A stretch of 64,000 nucleotides of DNA from an uncultured Clostridia bacterium (GTDB lineage Bacteria > Bacillota > Clostridia > TANB77 > CAG-508): positions 1 to 64,000 of the forward strand of contig CAPPGO010000008.1 in the NCBI GenBank assembly GCA_948678575.1, given 5' to 3'. Numbering within the stretch: the stretch's first letter is position 1; every line of letters starts with the position of its first letter. The notes beneath the pieces are model-generated. The model had not been told where the DNA came from. It ran no database searches and saw only the letters and a list, made by a program, of their open reading frames with translations. This document shows, one piece after another, positions 9,014 through 18,521 of the stretch. The position numbers and the translations under genes were made by a program.

Positions 9014-11767
9014 TTAAGTTTTTGGTTTTGAAGCATCTGCTCCTGCATTTGATGATGCATCTCCACTACTTCCAGCATTTCCTGCATTACCACTGTTATC
9101 TGCTGGTGGTGTAGGTGGTGGTGTAGTTTGAGCAGGTGGCTGATAATTTGGATCACTTGCTCCACAGACTGTACATTTTCCATTTGCATAACTATGTGCA
9201 GTTTGTGGTGTAAAATCTCTCTTATCTCTTTCAGCTCCACATATTGTACATACATCTACTCTATATCCTTGTGCTGTACAACTTGGATATCTTAAAGATG
9301 GTTCCCAATGGTGTGAACATCCAGTGTTTCCACCACTAACTGGTTGACTTTGATCTGGTGTTGGATTTTGTACTGGGGCTTGTTGTTGTTCTACTGGTGG
9401 CGCTGTGTGTACTGTACAAGTATCAGTAGGTGGTGTTGTAAATCCAGCTGTATTTACATTAGTCCATTTTCCTGTTGTTTCTCTTTCTGGTAATACCATA
9501 AAGTTTCTTAATTCAGTAGGACAAGGTCCAGCTGATATTAATCCTGTTTCAACACAAATTGGTAAAGCTGTGTGTCCTGTACAAGCTGTTGGAACTGTTC
9601 CTTCTGTAAATACTTCTTGATATACTGCTCCACATTGTCCATCAACTGCTAATTGACCTGTAACTGAGCATACATTTGCAAAGACAACTCCTTCTGGTTT
9701 TTCAAAACTTGCATTTGGTAATTCAGTATGAATTTTCTTCATAACATTTGACCAAATTTGACCAGCTGGATTTCTTCCAAATCCTGTAACCTCTGTTGAA
9801 TGTTCATATCCATACCAACAAGCAGCTGTATAATATGGTGTAAATCCACAAAGCCATCTATCATAACTATCGTTTGTTGTACCAGTTTTAGCACCTGTAT
9901 CAATTCCTTGAATCTTACAATATGATGCTGTACCAGAAGCAGAAAGAACTGGTGCTGTTAAAATTGATTTTACTATATAAGCACTTTCTCTACTCATAAC
10001 TTCTGTTTCATCTTGTTTTGGTTCTAAAACAGTTTCGCCATTTTCATCAGTTACCTTTGTATAATATGTTGGTGATAAATATACACCATCATTTGCAATT
10101 GTTGCATATGCCATAGCCATATGAGTTGGTGATATTCCTTCATTTAATCCACCAAGTGCTAATGAAACGCCTTCATCTTTTAGATTTGTAATTCCCATTT
10201 TTTTACAAAATTCTATTGATTTATCTACTCCAATATCCATCATAGCCTTAGCATTTGGAATGTTTTGAGAACGAGCAATTGCTTCACGCATTGACATTAA
10301 GGTATTGGTATAAGATTTTTCGTTCTTCATTGATCTGTCCATGCCAGCAAATTTTGTTTCACAATCTAAATATGTTGTTGCTGCTGTAATAGTTCCTGTT
10401 TCAATACCTGGAACAATGACAGAAATTGGTTTCATTGATGAACCAGTTTGTTTCTTTAATTCTGTTGGCCAATTCATAAAGTCTAATTTTGTGCTTGTTG
10501 TTCTATTTTCTTTATCTCCTGTTGCTGTTGCACATGCTACTACTTGACCCGTCGTATGATCTACTACAACCATTGTAGGTATAGCATCTCTTCTATCTTT
10601 TATTTCTTTTGTTTTTGGATCTTTTATATCTCTATGTTTAATATAATCTTCTTTTATAAGTTCTTCTTCTACTGCTGCTTGAATATGTGTATCTTGTGTT
10701 GTATATATTTTTAATCCACTACTGAATAAGTATAATTCAGCCATGTCTTTATTCCAGTCTGTATGTTCTTCAAGTAATTGATCAATAATTTGAGTAATAG
10801 CTGCTTCTGTATGATATGAAATATCTATTGTTACATTAGCACCTTCGCCTTGCTTAAATGCAAGACCATTATCTACTTCTGTAATAGCTTCATTTTTTTG
10901 ATCTGATGTAATACATCCTAGTTCTTCCATTTTTGCAAGAACTGTTTTTGTTCTTTTCTTTATTTTTTCTTGTCTTTTTCCTTCTGAATCTTCTTTAAAT
11001 GGATTATATCCATTTGGTGAATGGTTAATTCCAGCTAAATATGCACATTCTGCAACTGATAAATCTTTAACATCTTTATCAAAATAATATACAGAACCTA
11101 ATGCAACACCGTTAATATCATTTCCGCCCATAAATATTATGTTTAAATATAATTCTAATATTTGATCTTTTGATAAATACTGTTCTACTTGAATTGCTTT
11201 TGACATTTCTTTAACTTTTCTTAAAGCTCCACCAAGTCCACTATCTTCATCATCAGTTGTAATATTTTTTACTAATTGTTGTGTTATTGTACTACCACCA
11301 AAAGATGAATCCCCCGCATGTAAAATAAATGTTGCAGTTGCTGCCAGTGTTCTTTTTATATCCACGCCTCTATGTGTATAAAATCTTTCATCCTCTATTG
11401 CAACAAAAGCTTTTGGCAAATATTCATTCATATCTGTCATACTAACAATTTTTCTTTTTGTACCACCACTTAATGTAGCAATTTCATTGCCATCTTTATC
11501 ATATACAGTTGAATTCTTAAATTTAATAACTAAATCTTCTTCACTAATTTTTAATTCTTCTCCAAAAACTCCGAAAAAAGTTCCTACTAATACTCCTGCT
11601 CCTATAATAATAAGTAACATAAGTACTACAAGTCCTATTCTTATACTTTTAGAAAGTTTTGGATGCTTATCTCTAAATTTAAGTTTTCCATTCTTTTGAA
11701 TTTTTTTATTTGTTGTTTTAACTTTTTTTACTCTTTTTGTTTCTTCATTTTTTCCTTTGCTTCCCAT
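9014..11767 (-). CDS. Class A penicillin-binding protein (PBP1A-like) with Cys-rich tail
   Basis: Bifunctional wall synthase of 917 aa. A basic cytoplasmic N-terminus precedes one transmembrane helix (about residues 44-66). The GT51 glycosyltransferase carries the catalytic-Glu motif AIEDERFYTHRGVD and GGSTITQQLVKN. The transpeptidase has SxxK as GSSMKP (near 440), SQN, and KTGTTNDS (near 627). Past about residue 690 is an unusual tail of CxxC-like pairs (VCTICG, KCTVCG) with Pro/Gln/Gly-rich linkers ending in a low-complexity Gly/Ser/Ala region. The core is certain; the tail's role is unknown. Confidence 0.94.
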   Translation of the reverse strand: MGSKGKNEETKRVKKVKTTNKKIQKNGKLKFRDKHPKLSKSIRIGLVVLMLLIIIGAGVLVGTFFGVFGEELKISEEDLVIKFKNSTVYDKDGNEIATLSGGTKRKIVSMTDMNEYLPKAFVAIEDERFYTHRGVDIKRTLAATATFILHAGDSSFGGSTITQQLVKNITTDDEDSGLGGALRKVKEMSKAIQVEQYLSKDQILELYLNIIFMGGNDINGVALGSVYYFDKDVKDLSVAECAYLAGINHSPNGYNPFKEDSEGKRQEKIKKRTKTVLAKMEELGCITSDQKNEAITEVDNGLAFKQGEGANVTIDISYHTEAAITQIIDQLLEEHTDWNKDMAELYLFSSGLKIYTTQDTHIQAAVEEELIKEDYIKHRDIKDPKTKEIKDRRDAIPTMVVVDHTTGQVVACATATGDKENRTTSTKLDFMNWPTELKKQTGSSMKPISVIVPGIETGTITAATTYLDCETKFAGMDRSMKNEKSYTNTLMSMREAIARSQNIPNAKAMMDIGVDKSIEFCKKMGITNLKDEGVSLALGGLNEGISPTHMAMAYATIANDGVYLSPTYYTKVTDENGETVLEPKQDETEVMSRESAYIVKSILTAPVLSASGTASYCKIQGIDTGAKTGTTNDSYDRWLCGFTPYYTAACWYGYEHSTEVTGFGRNPAGQIWSNVMKKIHTELPNASFEKPEGVVFANVCSVTGQLAVDGQCGAVYQEVFTEGTVPTACTGHTALPICVETGLISAGPCPTELRNFMVLPERETTGKWTNVNTAGFTTPPTDTCTVHTAPPVEQQQAPVQNPTPDQSQPVSGGNTGCSHHWEPSLRYPSCTAQGYRVDVCTICGAERDKRDFTPQTAHSYANGKCTVCGASDPNYQPPAQTTPPPTPPADNSGNAGNAGSSGDASSNAGADASKPKT

Positions 11768-11869
11768 AAATAATGTTTCCTCCTTATGGCAGTTTTCAAA
11801 ATACTATATCATTATATCATATTTTAAGAAAATTAAAAGTATTTTATAGCATTTTTTCTTAATATTGTA

Positions 11870-12724
11870 TTAAAATAAATCAGCTGTTTTTGTAAATATT
11901 TCTGCACCATCTTTTATTAATAAATTCGTACCTTTCGAGGTTTCATAAATAGGTGAACCGTGGCACAGCAAATATATCTTTTCCTTGTTCTAAACCACAT
12001 CCGAACTGTTATGAAAGTTCCACTTTTTTCTCCGACTTCTACCACTAAAATTTTATTTGATAAACCACTTACAATTCTATTTCTTATTGGAAAATAATAT
12101 TGTTTTGATTTAGTACCAACTATATATTCTGAAATTAATGTACCACCATTTTCTATAATTTTATTTGCCAATTGTAAATTTTGTCTAGGATATATATCGT
12201 TATCTGCTAGTCCATTTGCCAACACTGCGATTGTTTTTCCAAACTTACTTTTTAAACTCCCCATATGTGCGTATGTATCTATTCCGATTTGCTAATCCAC
12301 TGACTACATTTATGTTTTTATCACCTAACTCTTTTGCAGTATTAAAAGCAATTTTCTTTCCAATTTCACTACACAATCTAGATCCTATTATTGCAACGCT
12401 ATCATCATCTAAAATATTTTTATTTCCTTTTACAAAAATATATGCAGGCAAGTCCATAATATTCTTTAATTTATATGGATAATCTTTGCTTTTATATGAA
12501 ATTAATTCAATATTGTTTCTCTCTAAATATTGAATATATTTATCTAATTTCTCTCTATATTCTTCTTTCAAAATTTGATTTATACTACATTCTTTTAATC
12601 CTAGTTCCATTAAATCTGATTTATTAAATTTCCAGATTTCCTCTACATTAGATTGTTCTAACAATCTTAATTTTATACTGTTTGCAATTTCAATTCTTGC
12701 AAACCAAATATTATAAATATCCAA
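11870..12724 (-). CDS. dprA: DprA/Smf DNA-processing protein, split by three CGG-linked +1 shifts
   Basis: DprA loads RecA on incoming single-stranded DNA in natural transformation. A start at 12724 gives an N-terminal domain, then the Rossmann motif AIIGSR and VVSGLA. The frame is then lost at an in-frame CGG (12284-12286). Skipping one base restores GIDTYAHMGSLKSKFGKT. A second CGG (12001-12003) and a third (11958-11960) again need a +1 shift to restore LEQGKDIFAVPG and GSPIYETSKGTNLLIKDGAE, ending at a TAA at 11870. With three skipped bases the protein is 283 aa, a normal DprA length, with no other damage. Confidence 0.85.
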
Positions 12725-12760
12725 ATTTATCTCCTTTCTATGTTAAATCTATATAATATG

Positions 12761-12890
12761 CTTCTAAGTGCTAATGTATATTTTTAAGTGGCGGGTGGGG
12801 ACCGTTCAAAAATTTTCAAAAGTTTGAAAAATTTTTGCCAAAATTTTTAGAATGGGGAGAACGAAAAAAATATACATTAGCACTTAGAAG
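12761..12890. repeat. 130-bp element with 25-bp perfect terminal inverted repeats
   Basis: The arms 12761-12785 and 12866-12890 are perfect 25-bp inverted repeats (outer end CTTCTAAGTGCTAATG). The middle contains GGCGGGTGGGGACC and a second inverted repeat of AAAAATTTTC type. It lies in the gap between dprA and folD and codes for nothing. It looks like a MITE or a long hairpin element. No second copy was noticed in the window. Confidence 0.7.
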
Positions 12891-12930
12891 TATTTTCAAA
12901 ATACTTTTAAAAAATAATTATAAAAGAAAT

Positions 12931-12960
12931 AAAAAAGAGCATGAGAAAAAACTCATGCCC
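12931..12960 (-). terminator. Intrinsic terminator after folD
   Basis: On the minus strand GCATGAG, a T-rich 6-nt loop and CTCATGC are followed by TCTTTTTTATTT, 15 nt past the folD stop. Confidence 0.85.
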
Positions 12961-12974
12961 CTAAGTTATTAAAT

Positions 12975-13826
12975 TTATTGTTTTCTTTGTTTTGCAGCTT
13001 TAACAACATTTTCTACAAGCATTGCAACTGTCATTGGACCTACTCCACCTGGTACTGGTGTTATATAACTTGCCTTTGAAGATGCTTCTTCATAATTAAC
13101 ATCTCCACATAATTTTCCATCTTCTAATCTGTTAATTCCAACATCTATTACAACTGCCCCTTCTTTTATCATATTTCCTGTAACAAAGTTTGGTTTTCCT
13201 ATTGCTGCAATTACTATATCAGCTTTGCTAACAACTTCTTCTAAATTTTTAGTTTTAGAATGACAAATTGTAACTGTTGCATCTTTTGAAAGCAAACATT
13301 GCAACATTGGTTTTCCAACAATATTACTTCTTCCAATAACAACCGCTGTTTTTCCAGCAATGTCTATGTTATATTCTTCAAGCATTCTCATTACACCATA
13401 AGGTGTGCAAGATACAAAACAATCTCTACCTATTGTAAGATTTCCAACATTTACTGCATTAAATCCATCAACATCTTTGCTTGGTAAAATAGTTTCAAAA
13501 GCTCTATTTATATTAATATGATGTGGTACTGGACTTTGTAATAAAATCCCATCAATATTGCTATTTGCATTTAATTTTTCAATTAATTTTATCAATTCAT
13601 CTTCTGTTGTTTCGGTAGGTAATAAAAATTCTTCAAATTCAATTCCTACTTTCTTGCAAGCATTAGATTTGTTTTTTACATAAACTGCTGATGCACTATT
13701 ATCACCAACCATAATAACTGCAAGTTTTGGTGTTATGCCATTTTCTTTTAATTTGTCTACTTCTAGTTTTAAATTTTCCTTAATCTTTTTTGATAATTCT
13801 TTTCCATCTAATATTTGTGCTGTCAT
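12975..13826 (-). CDS. folD: Bifunctional methylene-THF dehydrogenase / methenyl-THF cyclohydrolase
   Basis: FolD (283 aa, full length) interconverts 5,10-methylene- and 10-formyl-tetrahydrofolate for one-carbon metabolism. The catalytic YVKNKSNACKKVGI block (Tyr and Lys) lies near residue 50. ILLQSPVPHH follows near 97, and the NAD(P)-binding region VVIGRSNIVGKPM near 163. The end PVPGGVGPMTVAMLVENV is the standard signature. It lies 3 nt after the SH3 protein gene. Confidence 0.97.
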   Translation of the reverse strand: MTAQILDGKELSKKIKENLKLEVDKLKENGITPKLAVIMVGDNSASAVYVKNKSNACKKVGIEFEEFLLPTETTEDELIKLIEKLNANSNIDGILLQSPVPHHININRAFETILPSKDVDGFNAVNVGNLTIGRDCFVSCTPYGVMRMLEEYNIDIAGKTAVVIGRSNIVGKPMLQCLLSKDATVTICHSKTKNLEEVVSKADIVIAAIGKPNFVTGNMIKEGAVVIDVGINRLEDGKLCGDVNYEEASSKASYITPVPGGVGPMTVAMLVENVVKAAKQRKQ

Positions 13827-13829
13827 AAA

Positions 13830-14720
13830 TTACTCCTCATTTTTTCCATGTATTTGTAACCCTACAAAAATTGTCAACGCAATTCCTGCAATAATTACCA
13901 TAAAAAATATATAGTCTACTATACTTTTTCCAACTTGTGGAAGTACTCCTATTTCATCAACTATTTGATTATATATTTCTTCATTTGTTACTTTATTTTC
14001 TGAAACTGTGTTTTCTTCTACGGTATTATTCACAATATTTGTGTTTTCTACTATATTATCAGAAACAGCATTATTTACAATTTCATTTTCTTTTTTATCT
14101 TTTTCTTCTTTTACTAATTTATCAACTTCACTTTTACTAGTAGTTAAGTATTGAGACATAACATAAGCCTCTTTACCTTCATATTTAATTTTATCCCAAC
14201 CATTATCACCTGTTGCAATTCTTTGAATTTTTTGCCCTAACACTAATCCACCAATAGATTCATAAGATGTTCCCCATCCACTACGAACATTTAAACTCTT
14301 TTTACTATAAACTGTATCGCCAGTTGATGTCCATTTTGGCTCTTTAAGTGCTTCTGGTTGCTGGGTTGTTAAATATTTTGAAACTACATATCCTATTCCG
14401 CCATTAAATTCTATTTTATCCCATCCATTATTTCCAACTGCAATTCTTTTGGTTGATGCATTTTTTGATAAACTCCCTAATTTCTCAGATTTTGAATCAG
14501 CACTTTTTCTAACATTCAATTTTTCAGTAGCATATACTTTATCACCTGTTGAAGTATAACCTGATTCATTAGTCTGTGTTAAATTGGTTGATGTTTGTTC
14601 TTCTGATTTGTGAGCATTATTAGTTTGTGTTGACGTAGCATATGAATAATTTAAAACTATTATTCCGAAGATTAGGCTTACAATTACTACTATAAAAATT
14701 TTTTCAATACTTTTTATCAT
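13830..14720 (-). CDS. Membrane-anchored protein with two bacterial SH3 domains
   Basis: This 296-aa envelope protein starts at the ATG at 14720, which has AAGGAGG eight bases before it; an upstream ATG at 14744 lies ahead of that site and is unlikely. A signal/transmembrane helix (IFIVVIVSLIFGIIVL) is followed by two SH3_3 repeats, each with LNVR, a GWDKI core and GYV/AYV plus S-x-YLT. An Asn/Glu-rich linker and a C-terminal helix of about 20 hydrophobic residues follow. Such domains bind peptidoglycan stem peptides. It lies directly after a sortase gene, but I see no LPxTG motif in it. Confidence 0.82.
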   Translation of the reverse strand: MIKSIEKIFIVVIVSLIFGIIVLNYSYATSTQTNNAHKSEEQTSTNLTQTNESGYTSTGDKVYATEKLNVRKSADSKSEKLGSLSKNASTKRIAVGNNGWDKIEFNGGIGYVVSKYLTTQQPEALKEPKWTSTGDTVYSKKSLNVRSGWGTSYESIGGLVLGQKIQRIATGDNGWDKIKYEGKEAYVMSQYLTTSKSEVDKLVKEEKDKKENEIVNNAVSDNIVENTNIVNNTVEENTVSENKVTNEEIYNQIVDEIGVLPQVGKSIVDYIFFMVIIAGIALTIFVGLQIHGKNEE

Positions 14721-14744
14721 CTTAGCGTCCTCCTTATTTTCCAA

Positions 14745-15368
14745 TTATCCTTCGATATTAACTCGTTCTGCTACTATTGCTAGACGCTTTGTTGCACCTT
14801 CTATACAAGTAATTAATGTCACTTGAATTTTATCATCAACTGGCATTAAAATACTTATATCTGTTGGTTCAACTTCTTTTATTTCTTTAATTTCATAATC
14901 TTGTATATTATCTTCTGTATCTACAATATAAAATTTATCTCCAACAACTAATTCATTAAGTTTAGAAAACACTTCTTTATAATTATGACCAGCAATACAA
15001 AAATTTCCATTTTCGTTCAAATTATTTCCATATAGTTTTGCTGGTGCCTTTGCCATAGCACTATCTTCTTTGCTATCTACTATGTATTTATCAAATCCAA
15101 TTTTTTCAATAACTAACTGTCCTAAAACACTATATCCTTCATATTCTTTTGGCATACTATCTTTTTGTGATTGCTGTTCTGTTTGATTAGCCGGTGAATT
15201 TGTTTCTTCTGTTTTTCTACTTTTTATCATATTAACTGTAAAAACAATTGTCACGACAAAAACAACTATAATTGCTATTACTATTGCAATCATAAATCCT
15301 ATTTCTTTAAATGGTATTTGACTCCAATCAAAATCATCTGTTTCTGCCGCTCTCTTTCCACCTCGCAT
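14745..15368 (-). CDS. Sortase (class D-like)
   Basis: A 207-aa membrane cysteine transpeptidase. The N-terminal cytoplasmic stretch is followed by a transmembrane helix (about residues 26-50). The catalytic triad is visible: His in CIAGHNY, Cys in VTLITCIEGATKR, and the Arg seven residues further on. ITCIEG with a short β7/β8 loop resembles class D housekeeping or spore-associated sortases. Its substrate is not identifiable here. It sits between uppP and the SH3 protein gene. Confidence 0.88.
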   Translation of the reverse strand: MRGGKRAAETDDFDWSQIPFKEIGFMIAIVIAIIVVFVVTIVFTVNMIKSRKTEETNSPANQTEQQSQKDSMPKEYEGYSVLGQLVIEKIGFDKYIVDSKEDSAMAKAPAKLYGNNLNENGNFCIAGHNYKEVFSKLNELVVGDKFYIVDTEDNIQDYEIKEIKEVEPTDISILMPVDDKIQVTLITCIEGATKRLAIVAERVNIEG

Positions 15369-15383
15369 ATCTTATTCCTCCAT

Positions 15384-16172
15384 TTATTTAATAAACATTA
15401 TTGCTAAAATAATTATACCTAATATTACTCTATATACTGCAAAAATCTTAAAACTGCCATTCTTTAAATATCCCATTAAAAATTTTATAACTAATAAACC
15501 AGAAATAAAACTTGCTAAAATACCTAATATAAAAGGTAAATCTAATACAAATTCTCCTAAATTTATAAGTACAGCAGCTAAAATTACTGGTGTTGATAAT
15601 AAAAAAGAATATCGTGCTGCACTTTCTCTATCTATTTTAAAAAGTCTTGAAACAGTCATTGTAATTCCAGAACGAGAAACTCCTGGAAATGCTGCTGCTA
15701 TTGCTTGTGAAAGTCCTACAAAAAAGCCTTGTTTAAACGTAATATTTTCATAATTTACTTCTGCTGGTGCTTTCTTATCGATAATATATAGTAAAATTCC
15801 CATTACAATTAACGCAATTGCAATTGGAGCCATGCCAGGCAAATACTTTTCTGAAAAAACATCTAATACCAAACTTAATATTCCAGTAGGTATTGTAGAA
15901 ATTACTATATACAAAAATATTCTACCACTAGCTGAATCTTCTTTTTTTACAACTTTTTTATATCCTCCTACAATTAAATCAATCCAGTCTTTGAAAAAAT
16001 ATATACATATTGCAAGTAAAGTACCAAAATGTAATGCTACATCAAAAGATTCTGGAATTTCTTGCCAATGAAATAACCATGGCATAATGTTTAAATGTGC
16101 AGAGCTTGAAATAGGTAAAAACTCTGTTAAACCTTGTATAATGCCTAAAAATATTGATTGAAATGCTGTCAT
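15384..16172 (-). CDS. uppP: Undecaprenyl-diphosphate phosphatase
   Basis: UppP/BacA (262 aa) recycles the C55 lipid carrier of wall synthesis by dephosphorylating undecaprenyl diphosphate, and gives bacitracin tolerance. The first conserved block is GIIQGLTEFLPISSSAHL at residues 10-27. The second, PGVSRSGITMTVSRLF, is near residue 165 and carries the Ser-Arg-Ser-Gly of the active site. Seven or eight hydrophobic segments span the protein. Confidence 0.96.
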   Translation of the reverse strand: MTAFQSIFLGIIQGLTEFLPISSSAHLNIMPWLFHWQEIPESFDVALHFGTLLAICIYFFKDWIDLIVGGYKKVVKKEDSASGRIFLYIVISTIPTGILSLVLDVFSEKYLPGMAPIAIALIVMGILLYIIDKKAPAEVNYENITFKQGFFVGLSQAIAAAFPGVSRSGITMTVSRLFKIDRESAARYSFLLSTPVILAAVLINLGEFVLDLPFILGILASFISGLLVIKFLMGYLKNGSFKIFAVYRVILGIIILAIMFIK

Positions 16173-16195
16173 TTTTATTTATTCTCCCTATATTA

Positions 16196-17074
16196 TTAAA
16201 TTTCTTTTAACACATGATCTATTGTTTCTTTTATATAAATTGCTGATGTAAGTGGTGCAACTTTTGCTGGAAGAGATAATGCCCATATAAGTTTTAAATC
16301 TCTTTCTTTTGCTGCTTTTCTATCTATTCCACCAGGGTTTGATGCTACATCTATTAAAACAACATCTTTTTTTACTAAATCTAATCTTTCATTATCTAAA
16401 ATTTGGAAAGGTATTGTATTGATAATTATATCAAAATCACCCAAAGTTTCATTTAGATTGTTCAAATAAATTGGTTCATATCCATAAGCTTTTATCCAAG
16501 AAATATCTTCATTTTTTCTTGCCTCACAATAAACCTTAGCTCCAATTCCATCTAACATTTTTGCTAAAACTTTTCCAATTCTTCCAAATCCCATAATTAA
16601 GACTTTACTGCCATGAACTGTTCTTTGAGTTTCTTCCATAGCAATTTGAATTGTACCTTCTGCTGTTGCTATTGTATTTAATACTGTGAATTCTTCTCTT
16701 TTTAAAACGTCAATATATTTTACATTTTTTTCTTCTAAAATTTTTCTTTGGTCTTCTGAAATTGTACCAGCAATAAACGCTTTACAAGAAAGTTTAGAAA
16801 TAAATTCTTCTACTGGTAATTTTATATTGCTAAAAGGCATTGATAAATTTTTTCTATCACTTGTTACTGGTATAGGTCCAATTACAACCTCTGAGGCTGA
16901 AATTACCTCTTCGACTGTTGGACACATTTCAACATTCTCTGTTGATAAAAGTTCCTCAGATTGCTCTAATCCATAAGTATAAACTGTGTAGCCATCTTCA
17001 ACAAGCATACCAATTAATTTAACAATTCGTAGGTCTCCACCTACTACTGATATTGATTTTTTCAAAATAATCAC
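16196..17074 (-). CDS. dpaA: Dipicolinate synthase subunit A
   Basis: DpaA (292 aa) with DpaB makes dipicolinic acid, the calcium-chelating compound of the spore core. The N-terminal half has the VVGGDLR start typical of the family. The C-terminal half is a Rossmann domain with KVLIMGFGRIGKVLA near residue 155 and IINTIPFQIL. The family's ending LIWALSLPAKVAPLTSA is present. DpaB is not adjacent, so it may lie elsewhere. The gene is a good marker of endospore formation and is presumably expressed in the mother cell. Confidence 0.93.
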   Translation of the reverse strand: MIILKKSISVVGGDLRIVKLIGMLVEDGYTVYTYGLEQSEELLSTENVEMCPTVEEVISASEVVIGPIPVTSDRKNLSMPFSNIKLPVEEFISKLSCKAFIAGTISEDQRKILEEKNVKYIDVLKREEFTVLNTIATAEGTIQIAMEETQRTVHGSKVLIMGFGRIGKVLAKMLDGIGAKVYCEARKNEDISWIKAYGYEPIYLNNLNETLGDFDIIINTIPFQILDNERLDLVKKDVVLIDVASNPGGIDRKAAKERDLKLIWALSLPAKVAPLTSAIYIKETIDHVLKEI

Positions 17075-17115
17075 TCCTTCTTTTCAATTATATTTTTTCT
17101 TATGTATATTATGCA

Positions 17116-18456
17116 TTAATCTTCACTATCTACTTTTTCATTTTCTTTATCTAATTCTTCTCTATTATCTATTTCTTCTAATCTTCTAAGTCTCTCCATA
17201 TCTATAATATTGCTAACATGTTTTTCAAGATTTTCTTCTCTTTCCGTATTTTCACTAATTTCATCAATCAAACTATTAGTTTCTTCTAAAAAGATTTGTG
17301 CTACTCTTTCATCTCGTTTTAATATATGAGATTTCTTATCTTCTTTTATTTCCTCTTGCTCTTCCTCATATTCTTCTTGAACTTTTACTACTTCTTCTTT
17401 TTCTTTTTCTTTTAACTTTACAGATACTGTAATATGTTCCCTTATATCTTTAAAAGCTCTTTCTTTTGAAGCAATTTTTAAAAGCTTTGGTTCTAATTCT
17501 ATTGCTTTATTTATAAAGTTAATTGCTTTATCCTTTTCTCCTTTTAAAGCACATATTTTTGCTAATTGATAATAAGACATTGCTTCTAAATCACCATATA
17601 AGCTTTTTTCAAAGTATTGTGTTGCTGTATCTAAATCTTTTTGAATAAGAGCTATTTGTCCTAAATTATAATTTGCACCATATAATCTATGATTTATTTC
17701 AGCTGCCTTTTCATACATTTCTTTTGCCATTTGAAAATCACTAAGTCTTGTATAAACAATGCCTAAATTATAATACAATTCAAAATCATCTGGTCTATAT
17801 TTAAGTGCTGATTGATATACATTTGCAGCTTCTTTAAATCTTTCTTGCTCACAAAGCAAATCTCCAAGCAAACAAGAACCTTCATAATAGTCTGGTTTGT
17901 TTTTTACTAAATTTTCAAGCATTTCTATTGCTTCGTCTTTTTTTCCCAATTCTTTAAGTAAATTTGCAATCTTATAATATGAATCATAATCATTTTTCTT
18001 TATATCAACAGCTGCAACATATTCATCAATTGCTCTTCTCATACCACCTTCATATTCATATATTTTTCCTAGATTTTGATGACCTAAATAACTATTTGGA
18101 TATTTGGTAATAAGCTTAACTAAAATTGCCTTTGCTGTTTTTGTATCCCCAAGTGCAAATAATATATTGGCTAAAACAACACTAATAATCTCTGAAAAAT
18201 TTATTCCACTAAATTCTATAATAATTATAGCTAATGGCAAGAATATTGAAAGCATGTATCTTATTGTTTTAAAAAGTAAGTTTGCATCTATTCCAATTGA
18301 AATTTCAAAAAAACTTATTGTTATTCCCAAAGCTTGAAGAATTAATAAAAATATATAATTTGTATCATTTCTCCTAATAATTTTGAAAAAAATTATTATA
18401 AATAAAGAGAAAGCTAATAAATTGAATATTACTTTTTCTAATAACATTTTAAACAT
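17116..18456 (-). CDS. Membrane-anchored TPR-repeat protein
   Basis: A 446-aa protein of unknown function. Three or four hydrophobic segments occupy the first 100 residues. At least six TPR-like 34-residue repeats follow from about 100 to 330 (for example YELYYNLGIVYTRLSDF-type units). The tail of about 110 residues is highly charged, Glu/Lys-rich and probably coiled coil. Such proteins act as scaffolds. The neighbours (dpaA, a redox pair) give no clear hint. Confidence 0.75.
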   Translation of the reverse strand: MFKMLLEKVIFNLLAFSLFIIIFFKIIRRNDTNYIFLLILQALGITISFFEISIGIDANLLFKTIRYMLSIFLPLAIIIIEFSGINFSEIISVVLANILFALGDTKTAKAILVKLITKYPNSYLGHQNLGKIYEYEGGMRRAIDEYVAAVDIKKNDYDSYYKIANLLKELGKKDEAIEMLENLVKNKPDYYEGSCLLGDLLCEQERFKEAANVYQSALKYRPDDFELYYNLGIVYTRLSDFQMAKEMYEKAAEINHRLYGANYNLGQIALIQKDLDTATQYFEKSLYGDLEAMSYYQLAKICALKGEKDKAINFINKAIELEPKLLKIASKERAFKDIREHITVSVKLKEKEKEEVVKVQEEYEEEQEEIKEDKKSHILKRDERVAQIFLEETNSLIDEISENTEREENLEKHVSNIIDMERLRRLEEIDNREELDKENEKVDSED

Positions 18457-18521
18457 CCTTAATTTGACATATTTTAATTTATCTAATTATATATTAAAAC
18501 ATATTATAAATCTAGTCTTTT

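Noticed and set aside
8977..9255. A 92-codon His/Gln-rich frame overlapping the PBP1A tail
   Set aside because: It is an out-of-frame reading of the repetitive PBP1A 3' end, with no ribosome site and low-complexity composition.
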